Translations under genes and position numbers: made by a program
Notes under the pieces: model-generated
Database searches by the model: none
The model's input: the letters and a program-made list of their open reading frames with translations, nothing else
Told to the model about the DNA's origin: nothing
Origin: Roseovarius sp. UBA6217
Lineage (GTDB): Bacteria > Pseudomonadota > Alphaproteobacteria > Rhodobacterales > Rhodobacteraceae
Direction: 5' to 3'
DNA length: 39,511 nt
NCBI GenBank assembly: GCA_002421985.1
Contig: DISF01000103.1
Span: 61,811 to 101,321, forward strand
In this document: piece after piece, positions 16,864 through 24,970 of the stretch
Numbering within the stretch: the first letter of the stretch is position 1
Layout: the number at the start of each line of letters is the position of its first letter

Positions 16864-17798
16864 GCGGCCTCCTCTGAGCGGTCGGTCGCCGGGGGCGGTG
16901 CCGGGGAGAGCGCGGCAATACGGCGATAGAGCGCGTCATCCATCGCGAAATCCACCGCCGCGAGCGACGGCGCAATCTGCTCTGGCGACCGCCCCGAGAT
17001 GATCGGCACGGGTGCCGCAGGATGGCGCGCGGCCCATGCGACGGCAAGCGTCGCCGGATCGGTGCCAAGCTCTGCCGCGATCTCCACCAGCGCGCTGGCC
17101 GCCTCTTGCATCCACGCCTGCCCGTAGCGGATCGCGTAGCGTTCGTTGCCGGTGAGCCGCCCGGTCTCGCCGCGCGCATATTTGCCGGTGAGCAATCCCC
17201 CCGCCAGCGGCGAATACCCCGCCACCACCATCCCCTCGGACGCGGCCATCGGCAGGATTTCCACCTCTGCCTGCCGCTTCACAAGGTTATACATCGGTTG
17301 CAGGATCGAGATGGGCAGATCAAGGCGCGCACCAAGACAGGCCGCCTTCATCACCTGCCATGCGGCGAAATTCGACAGGCCGACATGGCTGATCTGGCCG
17401 CGCGATTTCAGATCGGCAAAGCACTCCAGCGTTTCCTCAAGGCCCGTGTCGGGATCAAACCGGTGCAGATAGAGGATATCGACGTGATCCATCCCCAGCC
17501 GCTGCCGCGAGATGTCGAACTGCGCGCGGATATTGGCGGCTCCTGCCCCGCCCGAATAGCCTGCCTTGGTGGCGATTACGAGCCGGTCGCGATGCGGCGC
17601 GGCAAAGCGGCCAAGCAGGGTTTCCGCCGCGCCATCGGTATAAAGATGCGCGGTGTCGAAATGGGTGATGCCCGCCGCAAGGCAGGCCTCGAACATGGCG
17701 CGAGAGGCAGCCTCATCCGCCGTGCCGCCAAATTGCATGGTGCCAAAGGCAAAGCGGCTCGCGGGGGTGCCATCAGGGGAGGTGATCCGGGTGCTCAT
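16860..17798 (-). CDS. Aldo/keto reductase
   Basis: A 312-residue NADPH-dependent TIM-barrel oxidoreductase. The catalytic tetrad is visible: Asp and Tyr in FDTAHLYTDG, Lys in ATKAG and His in YLHRFD. Other marks are GLSNFAAWQV, QPMYNLVKRQAE and the C-terminal cofactor region with PIISGRSPEQI. The sequence is closest in style to the YhdN/Tas-like AKRs; the substrate is unknown. I start it at the ATG at 17798 (MSTRIT), because the frame open upstream to 17849 adds 17 residues of low-complexity, unconserved sequence; neither start has a clear ribosome site. It is divergent from psd across 110 bp and coupled to the DUF938 gene. Confidence 0.9.
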   Translation of the reverse strand: MSTRITSPDGTPASRFAFGTMQFGGTADEAASRAMFEACLAAGITHFDTAHLYTDGAAETLLGRFAAPHRDRLVIATKAGYSGGAGAANIRAQFDISRQRLGMDHVDILYLHRFDPDTGLEETLECFADLKSRGQISHVGLSNFAAWQVMKAACLGARLDLPISILQPMYNLVKRQAEVEILPMAASEGMVVAGYSPLAGGLLTGKYARGETGRLTGNERYAIRYGQAWMQEAASALVEIAAELGTDPATLAVAWAARHPAAPVPIISGRSPEQIAPSLAAVDFAMDDALYRRIAALSPAPPPATDRSEEAA

Positions 17799-17908
17799 GA
17801 TGCGCAAAGTGCCACGCGGCGTGCCGGATGAAAAGGTGCCACCTTGCATTTGGGGGGGAGGGGGCTTAGGCGATTGGCTGAGTTTTGGGCCCCACGGAGA
17901 CCGCCGCC

Positions 17909-18586
17909 ATGAAGATGCACGAGACCTTCATCAAGCCGATGCATCCCGAGGGGCGCCGGTTCGTCGCGATCTTTGCCGCCATAGCGCTGGTGTTGTTCCT
18001 GATCTGGGAGCCGCTGGGCTGGATCGGGGCGGGGCTGACGCTCTGGTGCTACTATTTCTTTCGCGATCCCGAGCGGGTGACACCGGCGCGCCCCGGCCTG
18101 ATCGTAAGCCCCGCCGATGGTATCGTATCGCTGATCGAGCCTGCGGTGCCGCCCGCCGAGCTTGGCCTGCCGGATGTGGCCCTGACGCGGGTGAGCGTAT
18201 TCATGAGCGTTTTCAACTGCCATGTGAACCGCGCGCCGGTGGCGGGGCGGGTGACGCGCGTGGCCTATCGCGCGGGCAAGTTTCTCAACGCCTCGCTTGA
18301 CAAGGCCAGCGCCGATAACGAGCGCAACGGCATCGTCATCGAGATGGAGGATGGCCGACTCCTGCCGGTGGTGCAGATCGCCGGGCTGGTGGCACGGCGG
18401 ATCGTGTGTTTCACCGGCGAGGGCCAGAGCCTCGGACGCGGAGAGCGCTTTGGCCTCATCCGGTTCGGCTCGCGGGTTGATGTCTACCTGCCCGAGGGGG
18501 TGGTGCCGCTGGTGCGGGTGGGCCAGACGATGGTGGCGGGCGAAACGGTGATCGCCGAGACAGCGACCTCAGAGAGGTCCGCATGA
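17909..18586 (+). CDS. psd: Phosphatidylserine decarboxylase proenzyme (short, PSD-A type)
   Basis: A 225-residue membrane-associated enzyme that decarboxylates phosphatidylserine to phosphatidylethanolamine. The N-terminal part has a hydrophobic hairpin (about residues 18-50), followed by FRDPER, SPADGIV, SVFMSVFNCHVNRAPV and, near the C-terminus, RFGSRVDVYLP. Autocleavage at the Gly-Ser of RFGS would generate the pyruvoyl cofactor on the small subunit, as in short PSDs. The start is the ATG at 17909, with GGAG ten bases upstream. The stop overlaps the pssA start (ATGA). It is first in the psd-pssA-pmtA phospholipid run. Confidence 0.95.
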   Translation: MKMHETFIKPMHPEGRRFVAIFAAIALVLFLIWEPLGWIGAGLTLWCYYFFRDPERVTPARPGLIVSPADGIVSLIEPAVPPAELGLPDVALTRVSVFMSVFNCHVNRAPVAGRVTRVAYRAGKFLNASLDKASADNERNGIVIEMEDGRLLPVVQIAGLVARRIVCFTGEGQSLGRGERFGLIRFGSRVDVYLPEGVVPLVRVGQTMVAGETVIAETATSERSA

Positions 18587-19326
18587 GCCGCCCCCCGCGC
18601 AATGAACTGACGCTGGCGCAGCTTCTGCCCAACATGCTCACCGTGGCGGCGATCTGCGCCGGTGTCACGGCGATTCGCATGGGGGTGCAGGGCGATTACG
18701 TGCGCGCGGTGCAGCTTTTGCTTATCGCGGGTATTCTCGACGGGCTGGACGGGCGGCTTGCGCGGCTGTTGCGCAGCACCTCGGCGATGGGGGCCGAGCT
18801 TGATTCGCTGGCGGATTTCGTCAATTTCGGGGTCGCGGCCCCGATGGTGATCTATTTCTGGGGGTTGCAGGACATGCGGCACGCGGGCTGGCTCGCGGTG
18901 CTGTTCTTTGCGATCTGCGGCGTGATGCGGCTGGCGCGGTTCAACGTCAGTTCCCGCGAGGAGGGGGCCAAGGGCGGATCGGGGGCCTATTTCCAGGGGC
19001 TACCCGCCCCGGCGGGCGCGCTTCTGGCGATGCTGCCCATGTTCCTGACATTCGCCGTGCCGGGAATGCCGCAGCCGCCCGCGCCGCTGGTGGCGCTTTA
19101 CATGGCCGGGGTCGGCTTTCTGATGATCTCGTCCGTGCCGGTCTGGTCGTTCAAACAAACCCGGATATCGCGCGAGAACGTGAAATTCTTTCTGCTGGCC
19201 TTCGCCTGCGGGGCCGCCGCGCTTGCGCTTTTCACATGGGCGGCACTGATCGTGCTCTGCCTTGGATATGTCGCGGTCGTGATCTGGGCGGCCCTGATCT
19301 GGTATCCCAAGGACCGAACCGAGTAA
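18583..19326 (+). CDS. pssA: CDP-diacylglycerol-serine O-phosphatidyltransferase
   Basis: A 247-residue polytopic membrane enzyme that makes phosphatidylserine from CDP-diacylglycerol and serine. The CDP-alcohol phosphotransferase signature D-G-x2-A-R-x8-G-x3-D-x3-D begins at LDGRLAR (about residue 51) and ends at LDSLAD. About seven to eight hydrophobic segments follow through the C-terminus. Start and stop positions fit the family length. It overlaps psd by 4 nt, and pmtA follows 15 bases later, giving the order synthase product, decarboxylase, methyltransferase for phosphatidylcholine formation. Confidence 0.95.
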   Translation: MSRPPRNELTLAQLLPNMLTVAAICAGVTAIRMGVQGDYVRAVQLLLIAGILDGLDGRLARLLRSTSAMGAELDSLADFVNFGVAAPMVIYFWGLQDMRHAGWLAVLFFAICGVMRLARFNVSSREEGAKGGSGAYFQGLPAPAGALLAMLPMFLTFAVPGMPQPPAPLVALYMAGVGFLMISSVPVWSFKQTRISRENVKFFLLAFACGAAALALFTWAALIVLCLGYVAVVIWAALIWYPKDRTE

Positions 19327-19341
19327 GCAAAGAGGCAGGTA

Positions 19342-19962
19342 ATGGATCTTGACGCGGTAAAAAACAGCTATGCCCGCTGGGCACCGGTTTATGATGCGAC
19401 CTTTGGCAAGCTGACCCATGCCGGGCGGCGCGAGGCGGTCACCTATATCAACGCGCGCGGCGGCGATCTGCTCGAGGTGGGCGTGGGCACCGGCCTGTCG
19501 CTTGGCGCCTATGATCGTGCGCTGCGCATCACCGGCATGGATTACAGCCATGACATGCTGCGCAAGGCCCGCGCGCGGGTGGCGAAACTGCGCCTGCACA
19601 ATGTCGCGGCGCTGCTCCAGATGGATGCGCGCGACCTCGATTTCCCCGATGCCAGCTTTGACACGGTAGCGGCGATGCATGTGCTGTCGGTGGTGCCAGA
19701 GCCCGAACGCGTGATGGCCGAGATCGCCCGCGTGCTGCGCCCCGGCGGGCAGGTGGTCATTACCAACCATTTCAAGCATGAACGCGGCGTCTGGGCCGGT
19801 CTCGCCCGCGCCGCCGCCCCGCTGGAGCGGGTGCTGGGCTGGCACTCGGATTTCGAGATCACGTCCGTCCTGCAAGACCCGCGCCTGCAGATCGTCACGC
19901 GCCGCAACCTGCCCCCGATGGGGATGATGACCTTTCTGGTGCTGGAAAAGCGGGCGAATTGA
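19342..19962 (+). CDS. pmtA: Phosphatidylethanolamine N-methyltransferase (Rhodobacter-type PmtA)
   Basis: A 206-residue soluble or peripheral class I SAM methyltransferase. It begins DLDAVKNSYARWAPVYD, contains the SAM motif LEVGVGTGLSL and GMDYSHDML, then MHVLSVVPEPERVM and VLRPGGQVVITNHF. Size and N-terminus match the small PmtA enzymes of Rhodobacter, which methylate phosphatidylethanolamine three times to phosphatidylcholine. Position directly after psd and pssA supports this over a generic ubiquinone- or arsenite-type methyltransferase. A terminator follows. Confidence 0.87.
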   Translation: MDLDAVKNSYARWAPVYDATFGKLTHAGRREAVTYINARGGDLLEVGVGTGLSLGAYDRALRITGMDYSHDMLRKARARVAKLRLHNVAALLQMDARDLDFPDASFDTVAAMHVLSVVPEPERVMAEIARVLRPGGQVVITNHFKHERGVWAGLARAAAPLERVLGWHSDFEITSVLQDPRLQIVTRRNLPPMGMMTFLVLEKRAN

Positions 19963-20007
19963 AGCTCACCGCCGCGCAAGCGCCCAGCATTCATCCCGAT
20001 ATCTGAC

Positions 20008-20045
20008 CCTGGCCGCGCCGCATCCGGTGCGGCCGGGATTGTTCC
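20008..20045. terminator. Terminator between pmtA and the BMP gene
   Basis: CCTGGCCGC (20008-20016) pairs with GCGGCCGGG (20029-20037), including one G-T pair, and is followed by ATTGTTCC. It lies between convergent transcription units and may serve both. Confidence 0.6.
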
Positions 20046-20057
20046 TCCGTGGCGCGA

Positions 20058-21131
20058 TCAGTTCGGGATTTGCCCGGTGATCCCCTCGACATAAAAATCC
20101 ATACCCAGAAGCGTGCCATCATCCGCCACCTCGCCCTCGGCCAGCCAGACGCTTCCATCCTGACGGTTGAGCGGGCCGGTGAACGGGTGGTAGCTGCCGC
20201 TTGCCATGGCGTCCTTCAATGCCAGCGCCTCGGCTTTCACATCTGCGGGCACCGCGTCGGAAATCTCGCCGATCTTGACCATACCGGGGCCGATGCCATC
20301 CCAGGTCTCGGTGCTCTCCCACGTTCCGTCGATCACCGCCTGCGTGCGGGCGATATAATAGGGTGCCCAGTTGTCGATGATCGAGGACACCCGCGGGAAG
20401 GGCGCATATTCGGCCATGTCCGAGGCCTGACCGAAGGTGACCACGTTGCCGGCCTTCTCGGCCGCCGCCTGCGGCGCGGTGGAATCGGTATGTTGCAAGA
20501 TCACATCCGCGCCCTGCTCGATAAGCGCCTGCGCGGCATCGGCCTCTTTGGCCGGATCAAACCACGTATAGGCCCAGATGATCTTGAACTCGACATCGGG
20601 GTTGACCTTTTTGGCGTGGATATAGGCCGAGTTTATGCCCCGGATCACCTCGGGGATGGGGTAAGAGGCGATATAGCCGATGATGTTGGATTTGGTCATC
20701 CTGCCCGCGATATGGCCCTGCACCGCTCGCCCCTCGTAGAACCGCGCCGAATAGGTGCTGACATTGGGCGCGGTCTTGTAGCCGGTGGCGTGCTCGAATT
20801 TCACATTGGGGAATTTCGCGGCCACAGCCAGCGTCGGCTCCATGAAGCCGAACGAGGTGGTAAAGATCAGGTCCGCGCCCTGCAACGCCATCTGCGTGAT
20901 CGCCCGCTCGGCATCCGCGCCCTCGGGCACGCTCTCCTGATAGGTTGTCTCGACCGCATCGCCGAAATGCGCCTCGACGGCAAGGCGGCCCTTGTCATGC
21001 TCGTAGGTCCAGCCACCGTCGCCGATAGGGCCGACATAGATGAAACCGACCTTGGTCTTGTCCTGCGCGACCGCCCCGGTCGCAAGGCCAAGCGCGAGCG
21101 CGACGGTGGTCAACAGATGTCTGAGGGTCAT
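20058..21131 (-). CDS. BMP-family ABC transporter substrate-binding protein
   Basis: A 357-residue periplasmic binding protein of the BMP/PnrA/Med family, which binds purine nucleosides or related ligands. The ATG at 21131 gives a clean signal peptide (MTLRHLLTTVALALGLATGAVA, then Q) and has GGGAG upstream; the frame is open for another 100 codons into the permease gene, but that is not coding. Family stretches include KVGFIYVGPIGDGGWTY, TTSFGFMEPTLAVA, NVKFEHATGYK, SYPIPEVIRGIN and ILQHTDSTAPQ. It is the last gene of the importer operon, 23 bp after the second permease gene. Confidence 0.93.
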   Translation of the reverse strand: MTLRHLLTTVALALGLATGAVAQDKTKVGFIYVGPIGDGGWTYEHDKGRLAVEAHFGDAVETTYQESVPEGADAERAITQMALQGADLIFTTSFGFMEPTLAVAAKFPNVKFEHATGYKTAPNVSTYSARFYEGRAVQGHIAGRMTKSNIIGYIASYPIPEVIRGINSAYIHAKKVNPDVEFKIIWAYTWFDPAKEADAAQALIEQGADVILQHTDSTAPQAAAEKAGNVVTFGQASDMAEYAPFPRVSSIIDNWAPYYIARTQAVIDGTWESTETWDGIGPGMVKIGEISDAVPADVKAEALALKDAMASGSYHPFTGPLNRQDGSVWLAEGEVADDGTLLGMDFYVEGITGQIPN

Positions 21132-21154
21132 GCGGGTGTCTCCCTGTTCTGATG

Positions 21155-22069
21155 TCATTGTGAGGCGTGAAAGACGCGGCCCAGCGAGGCGGGGGCGCGG
21201 GATTTGTCGCGCGCCATGATGACCAGCACGAGGATGGTGATCAAGTAGGGCGACATCGAAAGATACTCGACCGGGATGGCCAGCCCCGCCGCCTGCAGGT
21301 TGAGCTGCAACACCGTGACCCCGCCAAAAAGCCAGGCCCCGAGCAGCACGCGCCCCGCCTTCCACGAGGCAAAGACCACCAGCGCCAGCGCGATCCAGCC
21401 CGCGCCCGAGGTCATGCCCTCGGTCCATTGCGGCACGCGGATGAGGCTGATATAGGCCCCGCCCAGCCCGGCGCAGGCCCCGCCGAACAGGATCGCCAGC
21501 ACCCGCACGCGCACCACCTTGTAGCCGAGCGCATGGGCAGCGTCATGGTTCTCGCCCACCGCGCGCAGGATCAGGCCCGCGCGGGTATATTTCAGCACCG
21601 CCCAGACCACCGCGACCAGCGCCAGCGCGAGATAAGCCATCAGATCGTGAGAAAAGAGCACCCGGCCCAGAAAAGGCAGATCGCTCAGCGGGCCGAGATC
21701 GAGCCGGGGCACGGGCGGCGGCTTGATGCCCTGATAGCCCTGTCCCAGAAGCGAGGACAGCCCGAGGCCGAAGAGCGTCAGCGCCAGACCGCTCGCCACC
21801 TGATTGGCCAGCGCCACTTGCGTGAGTACCGCGAACAGCAGCGCCAGCACCGCGCCGCCCCCGGCGGCGGCGACAAAGCCAAGCGCGGGCGAGCCGGAAT
21901 TCACCGCCACGGCAAAGCCGCAGATCGCGCCGGTGATCATCATGCCCTCAACGCCCAGGTTGAGCACGCCCGCCCGCTCGACCACCAATTCGCCAAGCGC
22001 GGCCAGCAGAATGGGCGTTGCCGCCACGATGATCGCTGCCAGTAAAAGGGCCGGATCAATCGCGCCCAT
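21155..22069 (-). CDS. ABC transporter permease (BPD_transp_2 type), nucleoside-family
   Basis: A 304-residue inner-membrane permease with about eight to nine hydrophobic segments. LGELVVERAGVLNLGVEGMM is the signature of the second permease of BMP-type nucleoside importers; RAVGENHDAAHALGYKV is the cytoplasmic coupling loop that contacts the ATPase. Its start base is the last base of the upstream permease gene (1-nt overlap at 22069). Together with the neighbouring permease it would form the heterodimeric channel for the BMP protein's ligand. Confidence 0.93.
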   Translation of the reverse strand: MGAIDPALLLAAIIVAATPILLAALGELVVERAGVLNLGVEGMMITGAICGFAVAVNSGSPALGFVAAAGGGAVLALLFAVLTQVALANQVASGLALTLFGLGLSSLLGQGYQGIKPPPVPRLDLGPLSDLPFLGRVLFSHDLMAYLALALVAVVWAVLKYTRAGLILRAVGENHDAAHALGYKVVRVRVLAILFGGACAGLGGAYISLIRVPQWTEGMTSGAGWIALALVVFASWKAGRVLLGAWLFGGVTVLQLNLQAAGLAIPVEYLSMSPYLITILVLVIMARDKSRAPASLGRVFHASQ

Positions 22070-23151
22070 CAGACCGCCTCCCTCTTGTGCAAACGGATGC
22101 GGTAATTCGTCAGGAGATCCACCGCCAGCAGGAAAAACAGCAGCATCCCCTGGAAAAGCTGGATCGCGGCGGCGGGCAGGCCAAGCGTCGATTGCGCCAT
22201 CTCGCCGCCGATATAGGTAAGCGCCATCAACAGCCCCGCGAGCCCGATCCCCACCGGGTGCAACCGGCCCAGAAAGGCCACGATGATCGCGGTAAAGCCA
22301 TAGCCCACGTTGAAATCAATGCTGATCTGTCCGGCGGGGCCTGCCACCTCGAACATCCCCGCCAGCCCCGCCAGCGCCCCCGCAACCCCGAGGCAGAAGA
22401 TCACCAGCCGACCGGGGCGCACACCTGCAAAGCGCGCCGCGCGCGGGGCCTGCCCGGCAAGGCGGATGTGAAAGCCAAGGCTGTGACGCGAGAGCAGGAT
22501 ATAGGCCGCGATCACCGCGATCACCGCCGCCGCCACGCCCCAATGCATCCCCGTGCCCGCGATGATATCGGCATTATGGGCGCTGTCATACTCACGCAGA
22601 TTGCGCGAGCCGGGAAAGCCGCGCCCCTCGGGGTTTTTCATCAGCCCGAGCGCCATGGCGGCCAGCAACTGCTCGGCCACGTAGACGAGCATCAAGGACA
22701 CGAGAATCTCATTGGTGCCGAACCGCACCTTCAGGAGCGCCGGAATCATCGCCCAGGCCCAGCCGCCCAGCGCGCCCGCGATCACCATCAGCGGGAAAAC
22801 GATCCGGCTTTCCAGCGGGTAGAGCGCAAGCGCCACACCCGCCCCCGCCAGCGCACCGATGATATACTGCCCCTCCGCGCCGATATTCCAGATGCCGGCC
22901 CGAAACCCGAGACTGAGGCCGATGGCGATGAGGATGAGCGGGGCCGCCTTGATGAGAAGCTGCGGACGGTAATAGAACGAGAACTCGCCGAAAAGCGGCT
23001 TCCAGAAGATCGTGGCAATCGCCTCGACCGGATCCTTGCCCAGCGCGGCAAAAAGCGCCGCACCCGCGATCATGGTAATGACCACGGCAAGCGGCGGGGT
23101 GGCATAGGTCCAGAGCCGCGAGGGCTGCGGGCGTTTCTCCAGCCTCAGCAT
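22069..23151 (-). CDS. ABC transporter permease (BPD_transp_2 type), nucleoside-family
   Basis: A 360-residue inner-membrane permease. The N-terminus carries one long hydrophobic segment (about 17-39), then LGFRAGIWNIGAEGQYIIG, the counterpart of the NLGVEG motif of its partner; the coupling loop is IRLAGQAPRAARFAGV. Nine to ten membrane segments are expected. In homologous operons it directly follows the ATPase gene; here a 156-bp spacer with a pair of inverted intergenic elements separates them. Confidence 0.93.
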   Translation of the reverse strand: MLRLEKRPQPSRLWTYATPPLAVVITMIAGAALFAALGKDPVEAIATIFWKPLFGEFSFYYRPQLLIKAAPLILIAIGLSLGFRAGIWNIGAEGQYIIGALAGAGVALALYPLESRIVFPLMVIAGALGGWAWAMIPALLKVRFGTNEILVSLMLVYVAEQLLAAMALGLMKNPEGRGFPGSRNLREYDSAHNADIIAGTGMHWGVAAAVIAVIAAYILLSRHSLGFHIRLAGQAPRAARFAGVRPGRLVIFCLGVAGALAGLAGMFEVAGPAGQISIDFNVGYGFTAIIVAFLGRLHPVGIGLAGLLMALTYIGGEMAQSTLGLPAAAIQLFQGMLLFFLLAVDLLTNYRIRLHKREAV

Positions 23152-23173
23152 GGCGCGGGCCCCGTCGTCGCAG

Positions 23174-23188
23174 GGGGGCGCTGCCCCC
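23174..23188 (-). terminator. Hairpin in the ATPase-permease spacer
   Basis: GGGGGC and GCCCCC pair perfectly around a GCT loop. No T-run follows. It may attenuate transcription between the ATPase and permease genes or be part of the repeat cluster next to it. Confidence 0.35.
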
Positions 23189-23203
23189 GTCGCCCTGCGG
23201 GCA

Positions 23204-23286
23204 CCTCCCCCGGGATATTTCGGGCCAGAAGAATCCGGGCGCGGGCATGGCGTTTCTTCTGGCGGTAAATATCCCCGCCGGAGGCC
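23204..23286. repeat. Inverted pair of Rhodobacteraceae intergenic elements (form 1)
   Basis: Arm 1 (plus, 23204-23233) has CCCCCGGGATATTT, then CGG, then GCCAGAAGAA. Arm 2 (minus, 23286-23253) has CTCCGGCGGGGATATTT, then ACC, then GCCAGAAGAAA. The two arms can fold on each other over about 20 bp around a 19-base loop. It sits inside the importer operon, in its only long spacer. Confidence 0.75.
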
Positions 23287-23307
23287 CCGGTCTCTTTGTG
23301 CGACGGC

Positions 23308-24835
23308 TCAGACATGCGCCACCTCCATGCCATGCGCGCCGCCCATCATCAGGCCGATCTCGTCGAGGCTCAGGCTGGCGGTGGGCCGCGCCTCCGACAG
23401 GCGTCCCTCGTTGAGCGCGGCAAAGCGGTCGGCGATTTCCATCAATTCGTCCAGGTCCTGGCTGATGCACAGGATCGCCGCACCATCCGCCGCAAGGTCA
23501 AGCAGCGCCTGCCGGATCGCGGCGGCGGCGGCAGCATCGACGCCCCAGGTGGGCTGATTGACCACCAGCACGCGAGGGCGTTGCAACACCTCGCGCCCGA
23601 TCACGAATTTCTGGAGGTTGCCCCCCGAGAGCGCCCGCGCCGCCGTCTCCGGCCCCGGCGTGCGCACATCGAAGGCCGCGATCACGCGGCTGGCAAAGGC
23701 GCGCGCCGCTCCCCAGCGGATAAAGCCGTGGCGTGTGAGGCCCTCGCGCGTGGCGGCGCTGAGCACCGCGTTCTCGGTCAGGCTCATATCCGGCGCGGCG
23801 GCGTGGCCAAGCCGTTCCTCGGGCGCGGCCAAAAGGCCCAGCGCGCGCCGCGCATTGGGGCCAAGCCGCCCGATGGCTCGGCCATCCAGCCGGACCCGCT
23901 CGGGATCGGTCAACCTCTCGCCCGAGAGCGCGGCCAGAACCTCGTCCTGCCCGTTTCCCGCCACCCCGCCGATGCCAAGAATCTCGCCCTGCCGCAGGGT
24001 AAACGTCACATCGCGCAGCACGCAGCCAAAGGCCGAAGGCGCGGGCAGCGAGAGCGCCGCCACCTCGAGCGCCACAGCGCCCGTGCTCTGCCCGGTGCGG
24101 CGCGGCGCGGCGCGGCGCGGCGAAACTTGCGCCCACCATCGCCTCGGCCATCTCGCGCGCCGAGGTCTCGCGCGGCACGCGGGTGCCGACGTTGCGACCA
24201 TGGCGCAGGATCGTGGCGGCGTCGCAGAGCGCGCGGATTTCCTCCAGCTTGTGCGATATGTAAAGGATCGCCACCCCCTCGGCTGTGAGCTTGCGCAGGG
24301 TGGCGAAAAGGATCTCCACCTCCTGCGGCGTGAGCACGCTGGTCGGCTCGTCCATGATCAAGAGGCGCGGCGCCTGCAACAGGCAGCGGATGACCTCGAC
24401 CCGCTGCCGCTCTCCCGCCGACAGATCGCCGGTGATGCGCGCGGGATCGAGCGGCAGGCCATAGGTCTGCGACACCTCGCTTATGCGCGCGGCGAGTGTG
24501 CGCATCGGCGGTGGATGCTCCATCCCCAGCGCCACATTCTCGGCCACCGAGAGCGCATCGAAGAGCGAGAAATGCTGAAACACCATCGCCACCCCCGCCG
24601 CCCGCGCCGCCGACGGATTGGCAGGCGCGTAGGGCGCGCCGCGCAAGCACATCGTGCCGCTATCGGGTTTGACGAGGCCGTATATCATCTTGACCAGCGT
24701 GGACTTGCCCGCGCCATTCTCGCCCAAGAGCGCGTGGACCTCGCCCTCGCGGATATCGAACGACACGGCATCATTGGCGATCACGCCCGGATAGGCCTTG
24801 GTGAGGCCATTGATGCTGAGCAAAGGCGTGGTCAC
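23308..24835 (-). pseudogene. Two-cassette ABC transporter ATPase, frameshifted at GCGGC repeats
   Basis: This encodes the ATPase of the BMP importer in two frames. From the GTG at 24835 come TTPLLSINGLTKAYPG, Walker A LLGENGAGKST, signature LSAGERQR, Walker B LLIMDEPTS and H-loop YISHKLEEI, up to MVGASFAAPRRAAP. The frame then fails at five GCGGC units (24097-24121). The second cassette continues one frame over: EILGIGGVAGNGQDEVLAAL (degenerate Walker A), signature LSGGNLQK, LVVNQPTWG and ISQDLDEL, to the stop at 23308. Adding one pentamer or removing two restores a single ORF of about 508 codons. Both halves are otherwise well preserved, so the cause may be phase variation, recent inactivation or a sequencing error. 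The degenerate second cassette is normal for this family. Confidence 0.85.
24097..24122. repeat. Five tandem GCGGC pentanucleotides inside the ATPase gene
   Basis: Five perfect GCGGC units (24097-24121) plus one further G. The tract lies between the two ATP-binding cassettes and marks exactly the point where the reading frame is lost. Because five is not a multiple of three, gain of one unit or loss of two would restore the frame. Confidence 0.9.
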
Positions 24836-24845
24836 GCGCGTCTGT

Positions 24846-24863
24846 CCCCGCCCCTTGGCGGGG
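24846..24863 (-). promoter_or_regulatory. Hairpin just upstream of the ATPase start
   Basis: CCCCGCC and GGCGGGG pair perfectly over 7 bp around a four-base loop. In the minus-strand transcript the 3' arm, GGCGGGG, ends ten bases before the GTG start and is the only purine-rich ribosome-site candidate, so the stem could limit translation. A regulatory role is inferred only. Confidence 0.35.
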
Positions 24864-24970
24864 CCGCTCCCTGTGGTTTTCGAGACCCTAGACCAGCCTT
24901 TGGGGGTTCGGCAATGGATTGTGGTGCAGGCGGGCTTTTGTTCCCGCAGGGACGGGGCTAGTCTGCCCGT

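Noticed and set aside
21132..21428. N-terminal extension of the BMP protein by about 100 residues
   Set aside because: It overlaps the permease gene, whereas the ATG at 21131 gives a signal peptide and has a ribosome site.
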